Shown: positions 51,878 through 60,377 of the stretch, in pieces
Numbering within the stretch: the first letter of the stretch is position 1
Layout of the letters: every line of letters starts with the position of its first letter
NCBI GenBank assembly: GCA_030425285.1
Contig: JAUIAY010000001.1
Location: forward strand, 730,963 to 794,962
Length of the DNA: 64,000 nt
Direction of reading: 5' to 3'
DNA from: Bacteroidia bacterium
GTDB lineage: Bacteria; Bacteroidota; Bacteroidia; Flavobacteriales; Flavobacteriaceae
Made by a program: the position numbers and the translations under genes
Notes under the pieces: generated by a model
Told to the model about the DNA's origin: nothing
Seen by the model: only the letters and a program-made list of their open reading frames with translations
Database searches by the model: none

Positions 51878-52387
51878 ATGAAGTTGGCTATCATTTTAAT
51901 AGTATTTTGTCTGTTTGCTTGCAAGGATATTAAAGATCAAGCAGATGTTGTTGATTCAGTACAACATGTGGAATTAATCAATAAGCAGGATGTAGAAAAA
52001 TTAAAATATGTTGAGTTTTTGCCAGATGCTAAAGTATTGAAAATTATAGGGAATTGGGATAAATATGAAGAGTTGAACCTTATCGTTCAAGATGTTAAAA
52101 ATGCTAATTTGTCCTTTTTCAAGGCGAATAACGAAATTGTAAGCACCCTGACCCAAGAATTAAAAACAACGGTTCCCGAAAGAATAAATTCACCTCAAGT
52201 TATGTCGAGAATCATTGCTTTGGAAACGAAAATTTTTAAACTCGAGAGTGCTGTAAACCTTTCAAAAATTGATAAGGATTCAACAATAGAGTCGGTTAAA
52301 GAGTTCTTGGTAGCTTTTTCCAACTTTAATCTTCAAATGAATAAGAAAATAGAAAAGGAGTCGCAAAATATCCAAAGACCAAAATAA
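51878..52387 (+). CDS. Lipoprotein of unknown function
   Basis: A 169-aa protein beginning MKLAIILIVFCLFACKD, a lipoprotein signal with lipobox LFAC. The mature part is helical with a YEELNLIVQDVKNANLSFFK segment and coiled-coil character. The start was moved to 51878 because the promoter overlaps the upstream GTG. No family is recognised. It is followed by the large T9SS gene after a 143-nt gap. Confidence 0.65.
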   Translation: MKLAIILIVFCLFACKDIKDQADVVDSVQHVELINKQDVEKLKYVEFLPDAKVLKIIGNWDKYEELNLIVQDVKNANLSFFKANNEIVSTLTQELKTTVPERINSPQVMSRIIALETKIFKLESAVNLSKIDKDSTIESVKEFLVAFSNFNLQMNKKIEKESQNIQRPK

Positions 52388-52398
52388 ATTCTGTTCTT

Positions 52399-52424
52399 AA
52401 CATAAATTATTGACATTTTATGTT
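52399..52424 (+). terminator. Weak AT-rich terminator-like hairpin
   Basis: AACATAAA (52399-52406) pairs with TTTATGTT (52417-52424), followed by ATTTTT. It is 12 nt after the lipoprotein gene. Low GC makes it a weak call. Confidence 0.4.
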
Positions 52425-52530
52425 ATTTTTGGCTACCAAAATTTACTGTGAAATAAGTCATTTCTAGACAATTAGATTAATAGCGATCTTTTCATTTTGA
52501 CTCATTTTCTCAAAACAAACTATATCAAAA

Positions 52531-55500
52531 ATGAAAAAGTGTTTACTCGTACTGTTTTTAATTTCTATTTCTTTTGCCCAAGCGCAATTTAATCAAGATG
52601 CTCCTTGGATGAAGGATTTAAACGTTGAACAAAGAAAACATACAGCAAATCCTGTAACGTTTCAGGAAATCGTTAATGCCTTTGAAACATATTGGGAAAC
52701 CAGAGATCCTAACGTAAGAGGAAGTGGTTTCAAGCCATTTATGCGTTGGAAAAACTATTGGGAAAATTTTGTAAAAGAAGATGGAACCTTACCAACTTCT
52801 GCCGAACTTTGGGATACTTGGGAAACCGTTAAAAGGTCTGGAATGAACAGTAGAAGAGTGGATGAAAGTAACTGGGTGCCAATAGGCCCGTTTACGCATA
52901 CCAATACCGGTTCATGGTCATCAGGTCAAGGAAGGGTTAATGTTATTGCTGTAGATCCCAACAATACAAATACCTATTATGTAGGTGCACCTGCTGGCGG
53001 ACTTTGGAAGTCTACCGATGCAGGAGCAACGTGGGACACAACAACTGATGGCTTACCTCAAATAGGTGTTTCAGGAATTGCAGTTGACCATAGTAACTCT
53101 GATATTGTTTACATTGCCACTGGCGATGATGACAATAATGATTCTTTTAGTGTCGGTGTTATGAAATCAACTGATGGTGGTGATACTTGGACCAATACAG
53201 ACTTAAACCCAGGAAACACACCTAATTCCATGAACGATATTTATATGCACCCAACAAATTCAAATATTCTTTGGGTAGCAACGAGTAACGGGGTTTATAA
53301 AACAACCGATGGAGGTGCAGATTGGAGAAACACAAATGCAAGTGGAAACCCAAATGGGACGGGAGGTCAAAATATAAAGGATATCAAAATCCATCCAAGT
53401 AACCCTAACATTATTTATGCTTCTTCTTCTAGTATTTTTTATAAATCTGTTAATGGAGGTGAGAGCTTTACACCTATTTTTGGACATGGACTTCCTTCGG
53501 GAGTTTCAAGATATGTTATTGATGTAACACCAGCAAATGACAACGTGGTTTATTTACTGGCAGCTGATAATTCCAATAATTTTCAAGGACTGTATAAATC
53601 TACTAATGAAGGGGATGATTTTACTTTAATGGCTAATCAAGCGACTGTTGGAGATATTTTTGAAAGCCCTCAATCTTGGTACGATATGGCTATGAGTGTT
53701 TCGGATCTTAATGAAAATGAAGTATATGTTGGAGTTTTAAATATATGGAAGACAAGTAATAGTGGGCAAACTTTTGAAAAACTCAATTATTGGAATGCTC
53801 CTTTTTCAGATGCCTATACCCATGCAGATATTCACTTTTTACGCTTTTATGATGGGGAGTTGTATGCTGGTACTGATGGCGGTTTTTATAAATCATCAAA
53901 TGGTGGCACTAATTTTTCCGACTTAACAGCAGGTATGCAGATAAGTCAATTCTACAAGGTTGCTGTGTCTAAACAAACGTCTTCTAAAATGGTTGGTGGA
54001 CTTCAGGATAATGGTGGGCATGCTTTTAGTAATGATCAGTGGCAAAATTATTATGGTGCTGACGGAATGGATACAGCAATAGACCCTAACAATTCTGATT
54101 TGTTTTATGGGTTTGTACAGTTTGGAGGGAGCTTAAATGTATCGTCAACAGCAGGTGCGAGCTTAAATTCTCAAATTGGTGGCCCTGAAGGCGAGCAAGG
54201 AAATTGGGTAACACCTCTAGCTATGAGCAAGAATAGTGAGTTATTTGCAGGTTTTTCAAGTCTTTATAAACTTACTGGTTCTAGCTGGACAGCTGTTTCG
54301 TCAAGTTTTGGAACCAACATAGACAAATTGGAGATTGATGAGATTAACCCAAACAACATTTATGTTGCAACTAATGCCAATTTGCGAAAAAGCACCAATA
54401 ATGGCGTGAATTTCACTACAGTCGAAACCTTTCCATCCAATATTACTTCAATTGAAGTGAACAATACCGATAATTCTATTGTATATGTTACAACTTCAAG
54501 TAGTGTATATCAATCAAATGATGGCGGTTTGAACTTTGTTAATATATCATCCGGTTTACCTGGTGTTACTAAAAACTGTATCAAACATCAAGGATTAAAC
54601 AGTTTAAACCCGCTGTATTTAGCCACGAGTTTAGGTGTCTATAGATATGATGATGCTACTTTGACTTGGGAATTGTTCAACAACAATTTACCAAATGTTA
54701 CCGTAACGGATTTAGAGATTAATGATTTTGATAATATCATCACCGCATCAACTTACGGTAGAGGAATTTGGCAATCAAATGTTCCAACACTTTTAGCTAG
54801 TAATGATGTAAAACTTGTTGAGGTAACAGGGCTAAACAATACAATTGATTGTGAATCGGAAGTTGCTGCACAAGTTGTTGTTGAAAATAATGGATTGAAT
54901 CCGATAAACACGGTTTCAGTTACCTATCTTGTTGATGGTGTAAGCTCTAATTTTGATTGGTCTGGCAATCTAAATACTGGTGAAACAGCAACTATTGATA
55001 TTCCTGTATTTACTTTGGATAGTGGCGCACATAGCTTTAGTGTCAATACGACCATAGTCAATGATGCGTATGTGATAAATAATGATTCGCCAACATTTAA
55101 TATTTATGCCAATGAAATAGGTGTTGCCAACGAGATTAACACGTTTGATAATAACGGCGATGATATGCTGGTTATTGATGAAGGGTCTTCATCACAATAC
55201 TGGCAAAGAGGTGTTCCAACAGGAACTGTTCTAAATACTACAAATTCTGGAACAAATGTATATGGTACCAACTTATCTGGAAATCATGGTGATGGAATAA
55301 AAAGTTATTTGGTTTCGCCATGTTACGATCTAACAAATCTAGCAAGCCCTGAATTATCATTTTTCATGGCCTATCAATTGGAACGTGATTGGGATATTGT
55401 TTATGTAGAGTATTCAACCGATTCAGGAGATACCTGGAATGTTTTGGGATCATCAAATGACCCTAACTGGTATAACAGTAACACGACAGCTGGTCAAAAT

Positions 55501-55950
55501 AATACCTGTTACAATTGTCCGGGTGCACAATGGACAGGAACTAATCCATTTATGACAGAGTACATTCATGATTTATCAGCTTTTGATTCAGAAACTAATA
55601 TTCAATTTAGAATTGTGTTCCATTCTGATGCTGCTGTTAACTTTGAAGGCGCGATTGTTGACGACTTTGTTGTGAGAGGAACTTTAAGTACAGAAGAGTT
55701 CAATGAGGAAGCTTTTTCTATATATCCAAACCCTTCGAACAGTATTTTCAATATAAGAACTAGCAATACAAGCTCGTTTGATTTGAATGTTTATGATATT
55801 TCAGGGAAACAAGTTTTAAGCAACCTTAACGTTAATTCCGGTAGTGAACCTTACCAATTGGATTTAAGTTCTTATGCTACTGGCGTTTATTTCCTTAAAA
55901 TTAAAACAGTCGATGCAACTGTTACCAAAAAACTTATATTAACCAATTAA
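52531..55950 (+). CDS. T9SS-exported sortilin/BNR-repeat protein with type A sorting domain
   Basis: A 1139-aa secreted protein. A signal peptide (MKKCLLVLFLISISFAQAQ) precedes a VPS10/sortilin-like beta-propeller region (about residues 110-760) with many Asp-box-like repeats such as KSTDGGDTWTN, KTTDGGADWRN and KSTNNGVNF. Ig-like and MAM-like domains follow (about 765-1050). The last 75 residues are a type A sorting domain (SIYPNPSNSIF... TGVYFLKI ... KKLILTN) for export and anchoring by the type IX system. It may be a surface or extracellular hydrolase or binding protein; no catalytic motif was seen. Confidence 0.9.
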   Translation: MKKCLLVLFLISISFAQAQFNQDAPWMKDLNVEQRKHTANPVTFQEIVNAFETYWETRDPNVRGSGFKPFMRWKNYWENFVKEDGTLPTSAELWDTWETVKRSGMNSRRVDESNWVPIGPFTHTNTGSWSSGQGRVNVIAVDPNNTNTYYVGAPAGGLWKSTDAGATWDTTTDGLPQIGVSGIAVDHSNSDIVYIATGDDDNNDSFSVGVMKSTDGGDTWTNTDLNPGNTPNSMNDIYMHPTNSNILWVATSNGVYKTTDGGADWRNTNASGNPNGTGGQNIKDIKIHPSNPNIIYASSSSIFYKSVNGGESFTPIFGHGLPSGVSRYVIDVTPANDNVVYLLAADNSNNFQGLYKSTNEGDDFTLMANQATVGDIFESPQSWYDMAMSVSDLNENEVYVGVLNIWKTSNSGQTFEKLNYWNAPFSDAYTHADIHFLRFYDGELYAGTDGGFYKSSNGGTNFSDLTAGMQISQFYKVAVSKQTSSKMVGGLQDNGGHAFSNDQWQNYYGADGMDTAIDPNNSDLFYGFVQFGGSLNVSSTAGASLNSQIGGPEGEQGNWVTPLAMSKNSELFAGFSSLYKLTGSSWTAVSSSFGTNIDKLEIDEINPNNIYVATNANLRKSTNNGVNFTTVETFPSNITSIEVNNTDNSIVYVTTSSSVYQSNDGGLNFVNISSGLPGVTKNCIKHQGLNSLNPLYLATSLGVYRYDDATLTWELFNNNLPNVTVTDLEINDFDNIITASTYGRGIWQSNVPTLLASNDVKLVEVTGLNNTIDCESEVAAQVVVENNGLNPINTVSVTYLVDGVSSNFDWSGNLNTGETATIDIPVFTLDSGAHSFSVNTTIVNDAYVINNDSPTFNIYANEIGVANEINTFDNNGDDMLVIDEGSSSQYWQRGVPTGTVLNTTNSGTNVYGTNLSGNHGDGIKSYLVSPCYDLTNLASPELSFFMAYQLERDWDIVYVEYSTDSGDTWNVLGSSNDPNWYNSNTTAGQNNTCYNCPGAQWTGTNPFMTEYIHDLSAFDSETNIQFRIVFHSDAAVNFEGAIVDDFVVRGTLSTEEFNEEAFSIYPNPSNSIFNIRTSNTSSFDLNVYDISGKQVLSNLNVNSGSEPYQLDLSSYATGVYFLKIKTVDATVTKKLILTN

Positions 55951-55975
55951 GCTTCTTAATTAACCGTATAAGTTT

Positions 55976-56013
55976 AAAAACCCGTTCTAAAATAGTATAG
56001 AACGGGTTTTTTA
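55976..56013 (+). terminator. Strong intrinsic terminator after the T9SS gene
   Basis: AAAAACCCGTTCTA (55976-55989) pairs with TAGAACGGGTTTTT (55998-56011) around an 8-nt loop and ends in T residues. It is bidirectional in form, but only the upstream gene needs it. Confidence 0.9.
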
Positions 56014-56097
56014 TTAATGTTTTGTTAATATATGTTAACGAGCAAATTAGAAGTTTCAAATAGTGGTAAATTGTACCATTAAATCAAACACAAACTT

Positions 56098-58197
56098 ATG
56101 AATACTAACTTTAAAAAGTTTTCATTTTTAAGTGCTGTTGCCCTTTTTGGAGTTATGGCCTGTAAAAATGAACCAAAAGAAGAAACCGCTATGACTGAAG
56201 AAGAGGTGATACCAGGAATTAATCTGGACTATATGGATACTTCAGTAAAACCAAATGATGATTTTTTCCGCTACGTAAATGGAAGTTGGCTAGACACCAA
56301 TGAAATTCCTGACGATCGATCTACTTGGGGAAGTTTTTCTGAATTGAGAAAGAAAACAGATGCAGATGCTTTGAGCATCTTGGAGTCAGCTATGACTGAT
56401 AACAAAGACTTTGAAAAGATTCAGATTTTACCTGGATCGGATCAAGAAAAAGCCGTTCATTTTTATCAAACTATTATGGACACGGTTGGTAGAAATGAAC
56501 AAGGCATCAAGCCTATTGAGCCTTATTTGGCAAAAATAGAGGCTATTGAAAATATTGAAGATTTACAGAACTATATGATAGAAATGGAACCCATCGGTGG
56601 TGGCGGATTATATGGTTTTGGTGTGAGTTCAGACCCAAAGGATAGTAACAGAAATGTAGGATACCTTGGCGGTGGGAGTACAGGATTGCCAGACCGAGAT
56701 TATTACGTTAAAGATGATGAAGATTCAAAAGAAAAACGTGAGAAATATGTGGCGCATATTACCAGAATGTTACAATTTCTTGGTGATGATGAAGCTAAAG
56801 CCAGTGAAGATGCCAAACAAGTTTTAGCATTTGAAACACGATTGGCTGAAGCTAAAATGGATAAGGTTGATAGAAGAGATGCCAGAAAGCGTTACAATCC
56901 AAGATCAATAGAACAAGTTCAAGAAATGGTTCCTGCTGTAAACTGGAAGAACTTCTTTGAGGGCATTGGTGTTAAAGAAATTGACACGGTAATCATAAGT
57001 GATTTAGGATATTACAACAGATTACAAGAAGTGTTGGCTGATGGCAATGTTGATGATTGGAAAGCCTATTTAAGATGGAAGGCTTTTAGAAATGCTGCTG
57101 GATCTTTGAGTACTGATATTGAGGAGGCCAATTGGGAGTTCTATGGAAAAGAGTTAAATGGTGCTAAAAAACAACGCCCAAGAGATGAGCGTGCTCTAGG
57201 ATCTTTAAACGGAACTATTGGCGAAGCATTAGGAAAGTTGTACGTTGACAAAATGTTTCCACCAGAAGCCAAAACAAAGGCAGAGAACATGATTAAAAAT
57301 GTGATTTTAGCTTTTGAGCATCGTATTAACAAGTTGGATTGGATGAGTGAGGAAACCAAGCAAAAGGCGATTGAAAAATTACGAGCTACAAAAATTAAGA
57401 TTGCTTATCCAGATAAGTGGAAAGATTATTCAGACTTGGAAATTGCCAGTGTAGAAGATGGTGGTTCCTATTTACAAAATGCCTTAAACGCCAACAAGTG
57501 GAATTTCAAAAGAAGCCTTGATAAACTGGGTAAACCAGTTGATAAGTCCGAATGGTACATGGCACCACAAGTAGTCAACGCCTATTTTAACCCTCCTTAT
57601 AACGAGATTGTTTTTCCAGCAGCCATTTTACAGCCACCTTTTTATAACTTTAATGCGGATGATGCTGTAAACTATGGTGGTATTGGAGCGGTAATTGGAC
57701 ATGAAATTTCTCATAGTTTTGATGATTCAGGAGCACGATACGACAAAGATGGTAACCTGAACAATTGGTGGACTGATGAGGATTTAGAGCAATTTGAAGC
57801 TTTGGGAGCAGCTTTGGCCGATCAATACAGTGCCATTGAAGTATTGCCAGAGGTGAACATTAATGGTAAGTTTACATTAGGTGAGAATATAGGTGATTTA
57901 GGAGGTGTTTTAGCAGCCTATGATGCCTTGCAAATGACTTTTGAAAAAGAGGGTAGACCTGAAAACATTGATGGTTTTACACCTGAACAACGATTTTTTA
58001 TGAGTTGGGCAACTGTTTGGAGAATCAAGATGCGAGATGATGCCTTAAAGACCAGAATTAAAACAGATCCACATTCACCTGGGATGAATCGTGCAGTGCA
58101 ACCTTTATTGAATGTTGATGCTTTCTATGAAGCGTTTGATATCAAAGAAGGAGACAAGATGTATATTGCACCTGAAGAACGTGTGAGAATTTGGTAA
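56098..58197 (+). CDS. M13-family metallopeptidase (neprilysin/PepO-like), lipoprotein
   Basis: A 699-aa zinc endopeptidase. The signal ends in a lipobox (FGVMACKNE), which would place it in the periplasm or on the membrane. The zinc motif HEISH (His535-Glu536-x-x-His539) is in GAVIGHEISHSFDD, the third ligand motif is ENIGDLGG, and the substrate-binding NAYFNP motif is upstream. The length matches full M13 peptidases (about 650-750 aa). It cleaves small peptides in this family. A strong terminator follows the gene. Confidence 0.95.
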   Translation: MNTNFKKFSFLSAVALFGVMACKNEPKEETAMTEEEVIPGINLDYMDTSVKPNDDFFRYVNGSWLDTNEIPDDRSTWGSFSELRKKTDADALSILESAMTDNKDFEKIQILPGSDQEKAVHFYQTIMDTVGRNEQGIKPIEPYLAKIEAIENIEDLQNYMIEMEPIGGGGLYGFGVSSDPKDSNRNVGYLGGGSTGLPDRDYYVKDDEDSKEKREKYVAHITRMLQFLGDDEAKASEDAKQVLAFETRLAEAKMDKVDRRDARKRYNPRSIEQVQEMVPAVNWKNFFEGIGVKEIDTVIISDLGYYNRLQEVLADGNVDDWKAYLRWKAFRNAAGSLSTDIEEANWEFYGKELNGAKKQRPRDERALGSLNGTIGEALGKLYVDKMFPPEAKTKAENMIKNVILAFEHRINKLDWMSEETKQKAIEKLRATKIKIAYPDKWKDYSDLEIASVEDGGSYLQNALNANKWNFKRSLDKLGKPVDKSEWYMAPQVVNAYFNPPYNEIVFPAAILQPPFYNFNADDAVNYGGIGAVIGHEISHSFDDSGARYDKDGNLNNWWTDEDLEQFEALGAALADQYSAIEVLPEVNINGKFTLGENIGDLGGVLAAYDALQMTFEKEGRPENIDGFTPEQRFFMSWATVWRIKMRDDALKTRIKTDPHSPGMNRAVQPLLNVDAFYEAFDIKEGDKMYIAPEERVRIW

Positions 58198-58215
58198 ACG
58201 AGATATTAGAGAACT

Positions 58216-58246
58216 AAAAAAGGGCAGTATTTACTGCCCTTTTTTT
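58216..58246 (+). terminator. Strong intrinsic terminator after the M13 gene
   Basis: AAAAAAGGGCAGTA with TACTGCCCTTTTTT forms a 15-bp-type stem around a 2-nt centre (58216-58246) and ends in a T run. Confidence 0.9.
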
Positions 58247-58278
58247 GTCTTTTAATTTTGCTTTGGAGGTTGTTGTTT

Positions 58279-58842
58279 TTAATAATCCCAATCAAAACGG
58301 CCTTCTCTAATTTTCACAACCTCACCATTACCGTTTACGGCGTTAAACCAAAATGTACCTGAAATAATAGAATTAGATAAGTCTAGCCTTGTAATGATTA
58401 ACTCTCCCGACTCATGCATAGTTGTAAAATATCTATTTGATGCAGAAAGACTATAAGTTCCGCCACCACCTGTAAAATCTCCATCATCGTTAAAGTTTTT
58501 GCTTAAAACATATGTTTCCCCTTCTTGCAATTCGACTTTACCTGATTGAACTGTAACCCTTTCATTTGTTTGACCCCTCAAGTCAGCAAAACTCATAGAG
58601 AAATACCATTCACCATCCACAAATTGGTAGAAGCAATTAACAGGAGGGTTTATACCTTCAGCATGAGGCAAAAAAACCTCTCCATTAACCAAGCAACCAA
58701 CCGTATTGGCACCAGTTTGTGTAGCGGGAGGTAGTGAACTGCCAGAATTATTGTCGTCATCATTGTTACAGCAACTTAATGTTAATGCCAATAAGAATAG
58801 CATGGCAATATTTTTGTTTTTCTTGAATTGTTTAAGTTTCAT
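58279..58842 (-). CDS. Lipoprotein of unknown function (DUF6252-like)
   Basis: A 187-aa lipoprotein (signal NIAMLFLLALTLSCCNND with two Cys at the lipobox). The mature part starts with an Asp/Asn/Ser-rich linker and continues as beta strands; NTVGCLVNGEVFLP is a typical beginning of the DUF6252-type lipoproteins of Bacteroidetes. Function unknown. It shares the minus strand with the small outer-membrane protein gene 34 nt upstream. Confidence 0.7.
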   Translation of the reverse strand: MKLKQFKKNKNIAMLFLLALTLSCCNNDDDNNSGSSLPPATQTGANTVGCLVNGEVFLPHAEGINPPVNCFYQFVDGEWYFSMSFADLRGQTNERVTVQSGKVELQEGETYVLSKNFNDDGDFTGGGGTYSLSASNRYFTTMHESGELIITRLDLSNSIISGTFWFNAVNGNGEVVKIREGRFDWDY

Positions 58843-58876
58843 TTCTTTTTTTAAAGGTTTAATTAAATCCTTAAAA

Positions 58877-59410
58877 TCATTTTTCTAAATGAATTTGGAA
58901 TCCAATAACAGCTTTAATATTATTTGAAGAGCCATTTGATAGTTTTCCTCTTTCATACTCAATTGCGAACTCTAATCCAACAGCACTATTAAAAAATACT
59001 ACTTGCCCAATACTTACACCATAAAAGTGTGATGTAGCATTGAATTCCTCTCTTTCATTATTTGAAACCGTATAGACATAATTATAATGGGCTTGAGCAA
59101 ATAGATTAAACGTTTTTTGGGTTTCTAGAAAGTAATACCTAGAGAAGATGCCAACACCATAATCATAGAAAATACTTTGGTGCTCAAACCTTAAAACGCC
59201 ACCAAGGGCAAACTTGTCTTTAAAAAAATAACCTGCATTAGGCTTTATGGTTACCCTATCTATTTTTGTATTAGTTCCATCGTCAAAGCTTATTTTTTGA
59301 TTCGAGTATTCACCACTACCACCCACTAGCCAATTGCCTTTGGTAATTTGGGCTTGTAACATATAGGTGGGTATCAGTAAAAAAAAGAAAAATAATTTTA
59401 AGGGTTTCAT
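58877..59410 (-). CDS. Outer-membrane beta-barrel protein
   Basis: A 177-aa exported protein with a signal peptide (MKPLKLFFFFLLIPTYMLQAQ). Its alternating strands, such as GNWLVGGSGEYSNQ, PNAGYFFKDKFALGG and NLFAQAHYNYVY, and the closing IGFQIHLEK are typical of eight-stranded OmpA/OmpW-like barrels. No role can be assigned. It lies 34 nt upstream of the DUF6252-like gene. Confidence 0.7.
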   Translation of the reverse strand: MKPLKLFFFFLLIPTYMLQAQITKGNWLVGGSGEYSNQKISFDDGTNTKIDRVTIKPNAGYFFKDKFALGGVLRFEHQSIFYDYGVGIFSRYYFLETQKTFNLFAQAHYNYVYTVSNNEREEFNATSHFYGVSIGQVVFFNSAVGLEFAIEYERGKLSNGSSNNIKAVIGFQIHLEK

Positions 59411-59546
59411 GATTAATAAAATGTTTAAGGCTTGATGTCAGTATCAAACTTAAAAATAAATAGCACTATACAATCAAGAAATTCTTACAAAATTATACCG
59501 TTCATCGAAAAGTTAAAGTAGCGTTACGGTTTGAAGGTAAATAGAA

Positions 59547-59597
59547 TTAAAAAAGCGACTGCACTTCGAGAACCTTTGTGATCAGTCGCTTTTTTAA
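59547..59597 (-). terminator. Intrinsic terminator after the TPR gene
   Basis: TTAAAAAAGCGACTG (59547-59561) pairs with CAGTCGCTTTTTTAA (59583-59597) around a 21-nt loop. It lies 14 nt beyond the end of the minus-strand TPR gene and could stop both directions. Confidence 0.75.
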
Positions 59598-59611
59598 TAA
59601 TGATATACCGT

Positions 59612-60310
59612 TTAATCTTGTTTGGCAGGTTGTTGCTTTTGCTGCAACAAAGCATTTTTACTTATTTGTGCCAAATTGAAGTTTGGAGCTAGTTTTAAGG
59701 CTTCGTCCAGTATGTCAACTGCCATATCGATGTTTGTAGCTTTGTTTTCGTTAAAGGTAATCAAGGCCTTTAAATACATAAATGCTGCTTTAATGGGTAC
59801 CTGATACGGTTGTTGGGTTTCGTAGAACGTTTTACCCATATTGTCTTTAGAATTGCTTAAGCCTATTTCGGTATACTTCGAGGCTTCAGGAAGTTTTTGC
59901 GTTTGCAAATAAATTTCAGCCAATTCATAGGCAACGGAAACCTCTGGACTTCTTTTGTATAATTCCTCAAAATGAATAGCCGATCGTTCAAACTCATTCA
60001 AGGATTTTAATGACACAGCTTTGACTTCAACCGCTATATCCGAATCGTCAACTTTATGATCTATACCAATGGTGTTCAAAGCCTGCACATATTTTCCTTC
60101 ACTCATGTAAATCATGGCAAGAGTGTCTTGTCTGGCTTGGTTTGGAGTTATAACATTTAAATGGGTCAATGCATTGATAACGCCTTGTATGTCGCCTTGG
60201 TTTTTCATTTGTTTGTAATAAGCTTCATAATGCTTTATCAGTTCTTGATTGCTTTGTGCTTGAAGTTGCATAGAAAACACACAAATGCCAATTAGTATCA
60301 ATCGTTTCAT
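59612..60310 (-). CDS. Exported TPR-repeat protein
   Basis: A 232-aa protein with a signal peptide (MKRLILIGICVFSMQLQAQ). The mature part has about five TPR-like helical pairs, including HYEAYYKQMKNQGDIQGVIN, MIYMSEGKYVQALNT and AYELAEIYLQTQKLPEASKY. TPR proteins mediate protein interactions. No operon partner is clear; the upstream M28 gene ends 67 nt away on the same strand. Confidence 0.8.
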   Translation of the reverse strand: MKRLILIGICVFSMQLQAQSNQELIKHYEAYYKQMKNQGDIQGVINALTHLNVITPNQARQDTLAMIYMSEGKYVQALNTIGIDHKVDDSDIAVEVKAVSLKSLNEFERSAIHFEELYKRSPEVSVAYELAEIYLQTQKLPEASKYTEIGLSNSKDNMGKTFYETQQPYQVPIKAAFMYLKALITFNENKATNIDMAVDILDEALKLAPNFNLAQISKNALLQQKQQPAKQD

Positions 60311-60377
60311 AACTATAGTTTTAATAATCGGTCAAAACTATAAAAAATAGCTAACCAAACTCTTAAAACAATGCTAA

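Noticed and set aside
52531-55950. Sialidase or protease activity of the Asp-box protein
   Set aside because: The repeats give a propeller fold only; no catalytic residues could be identified.
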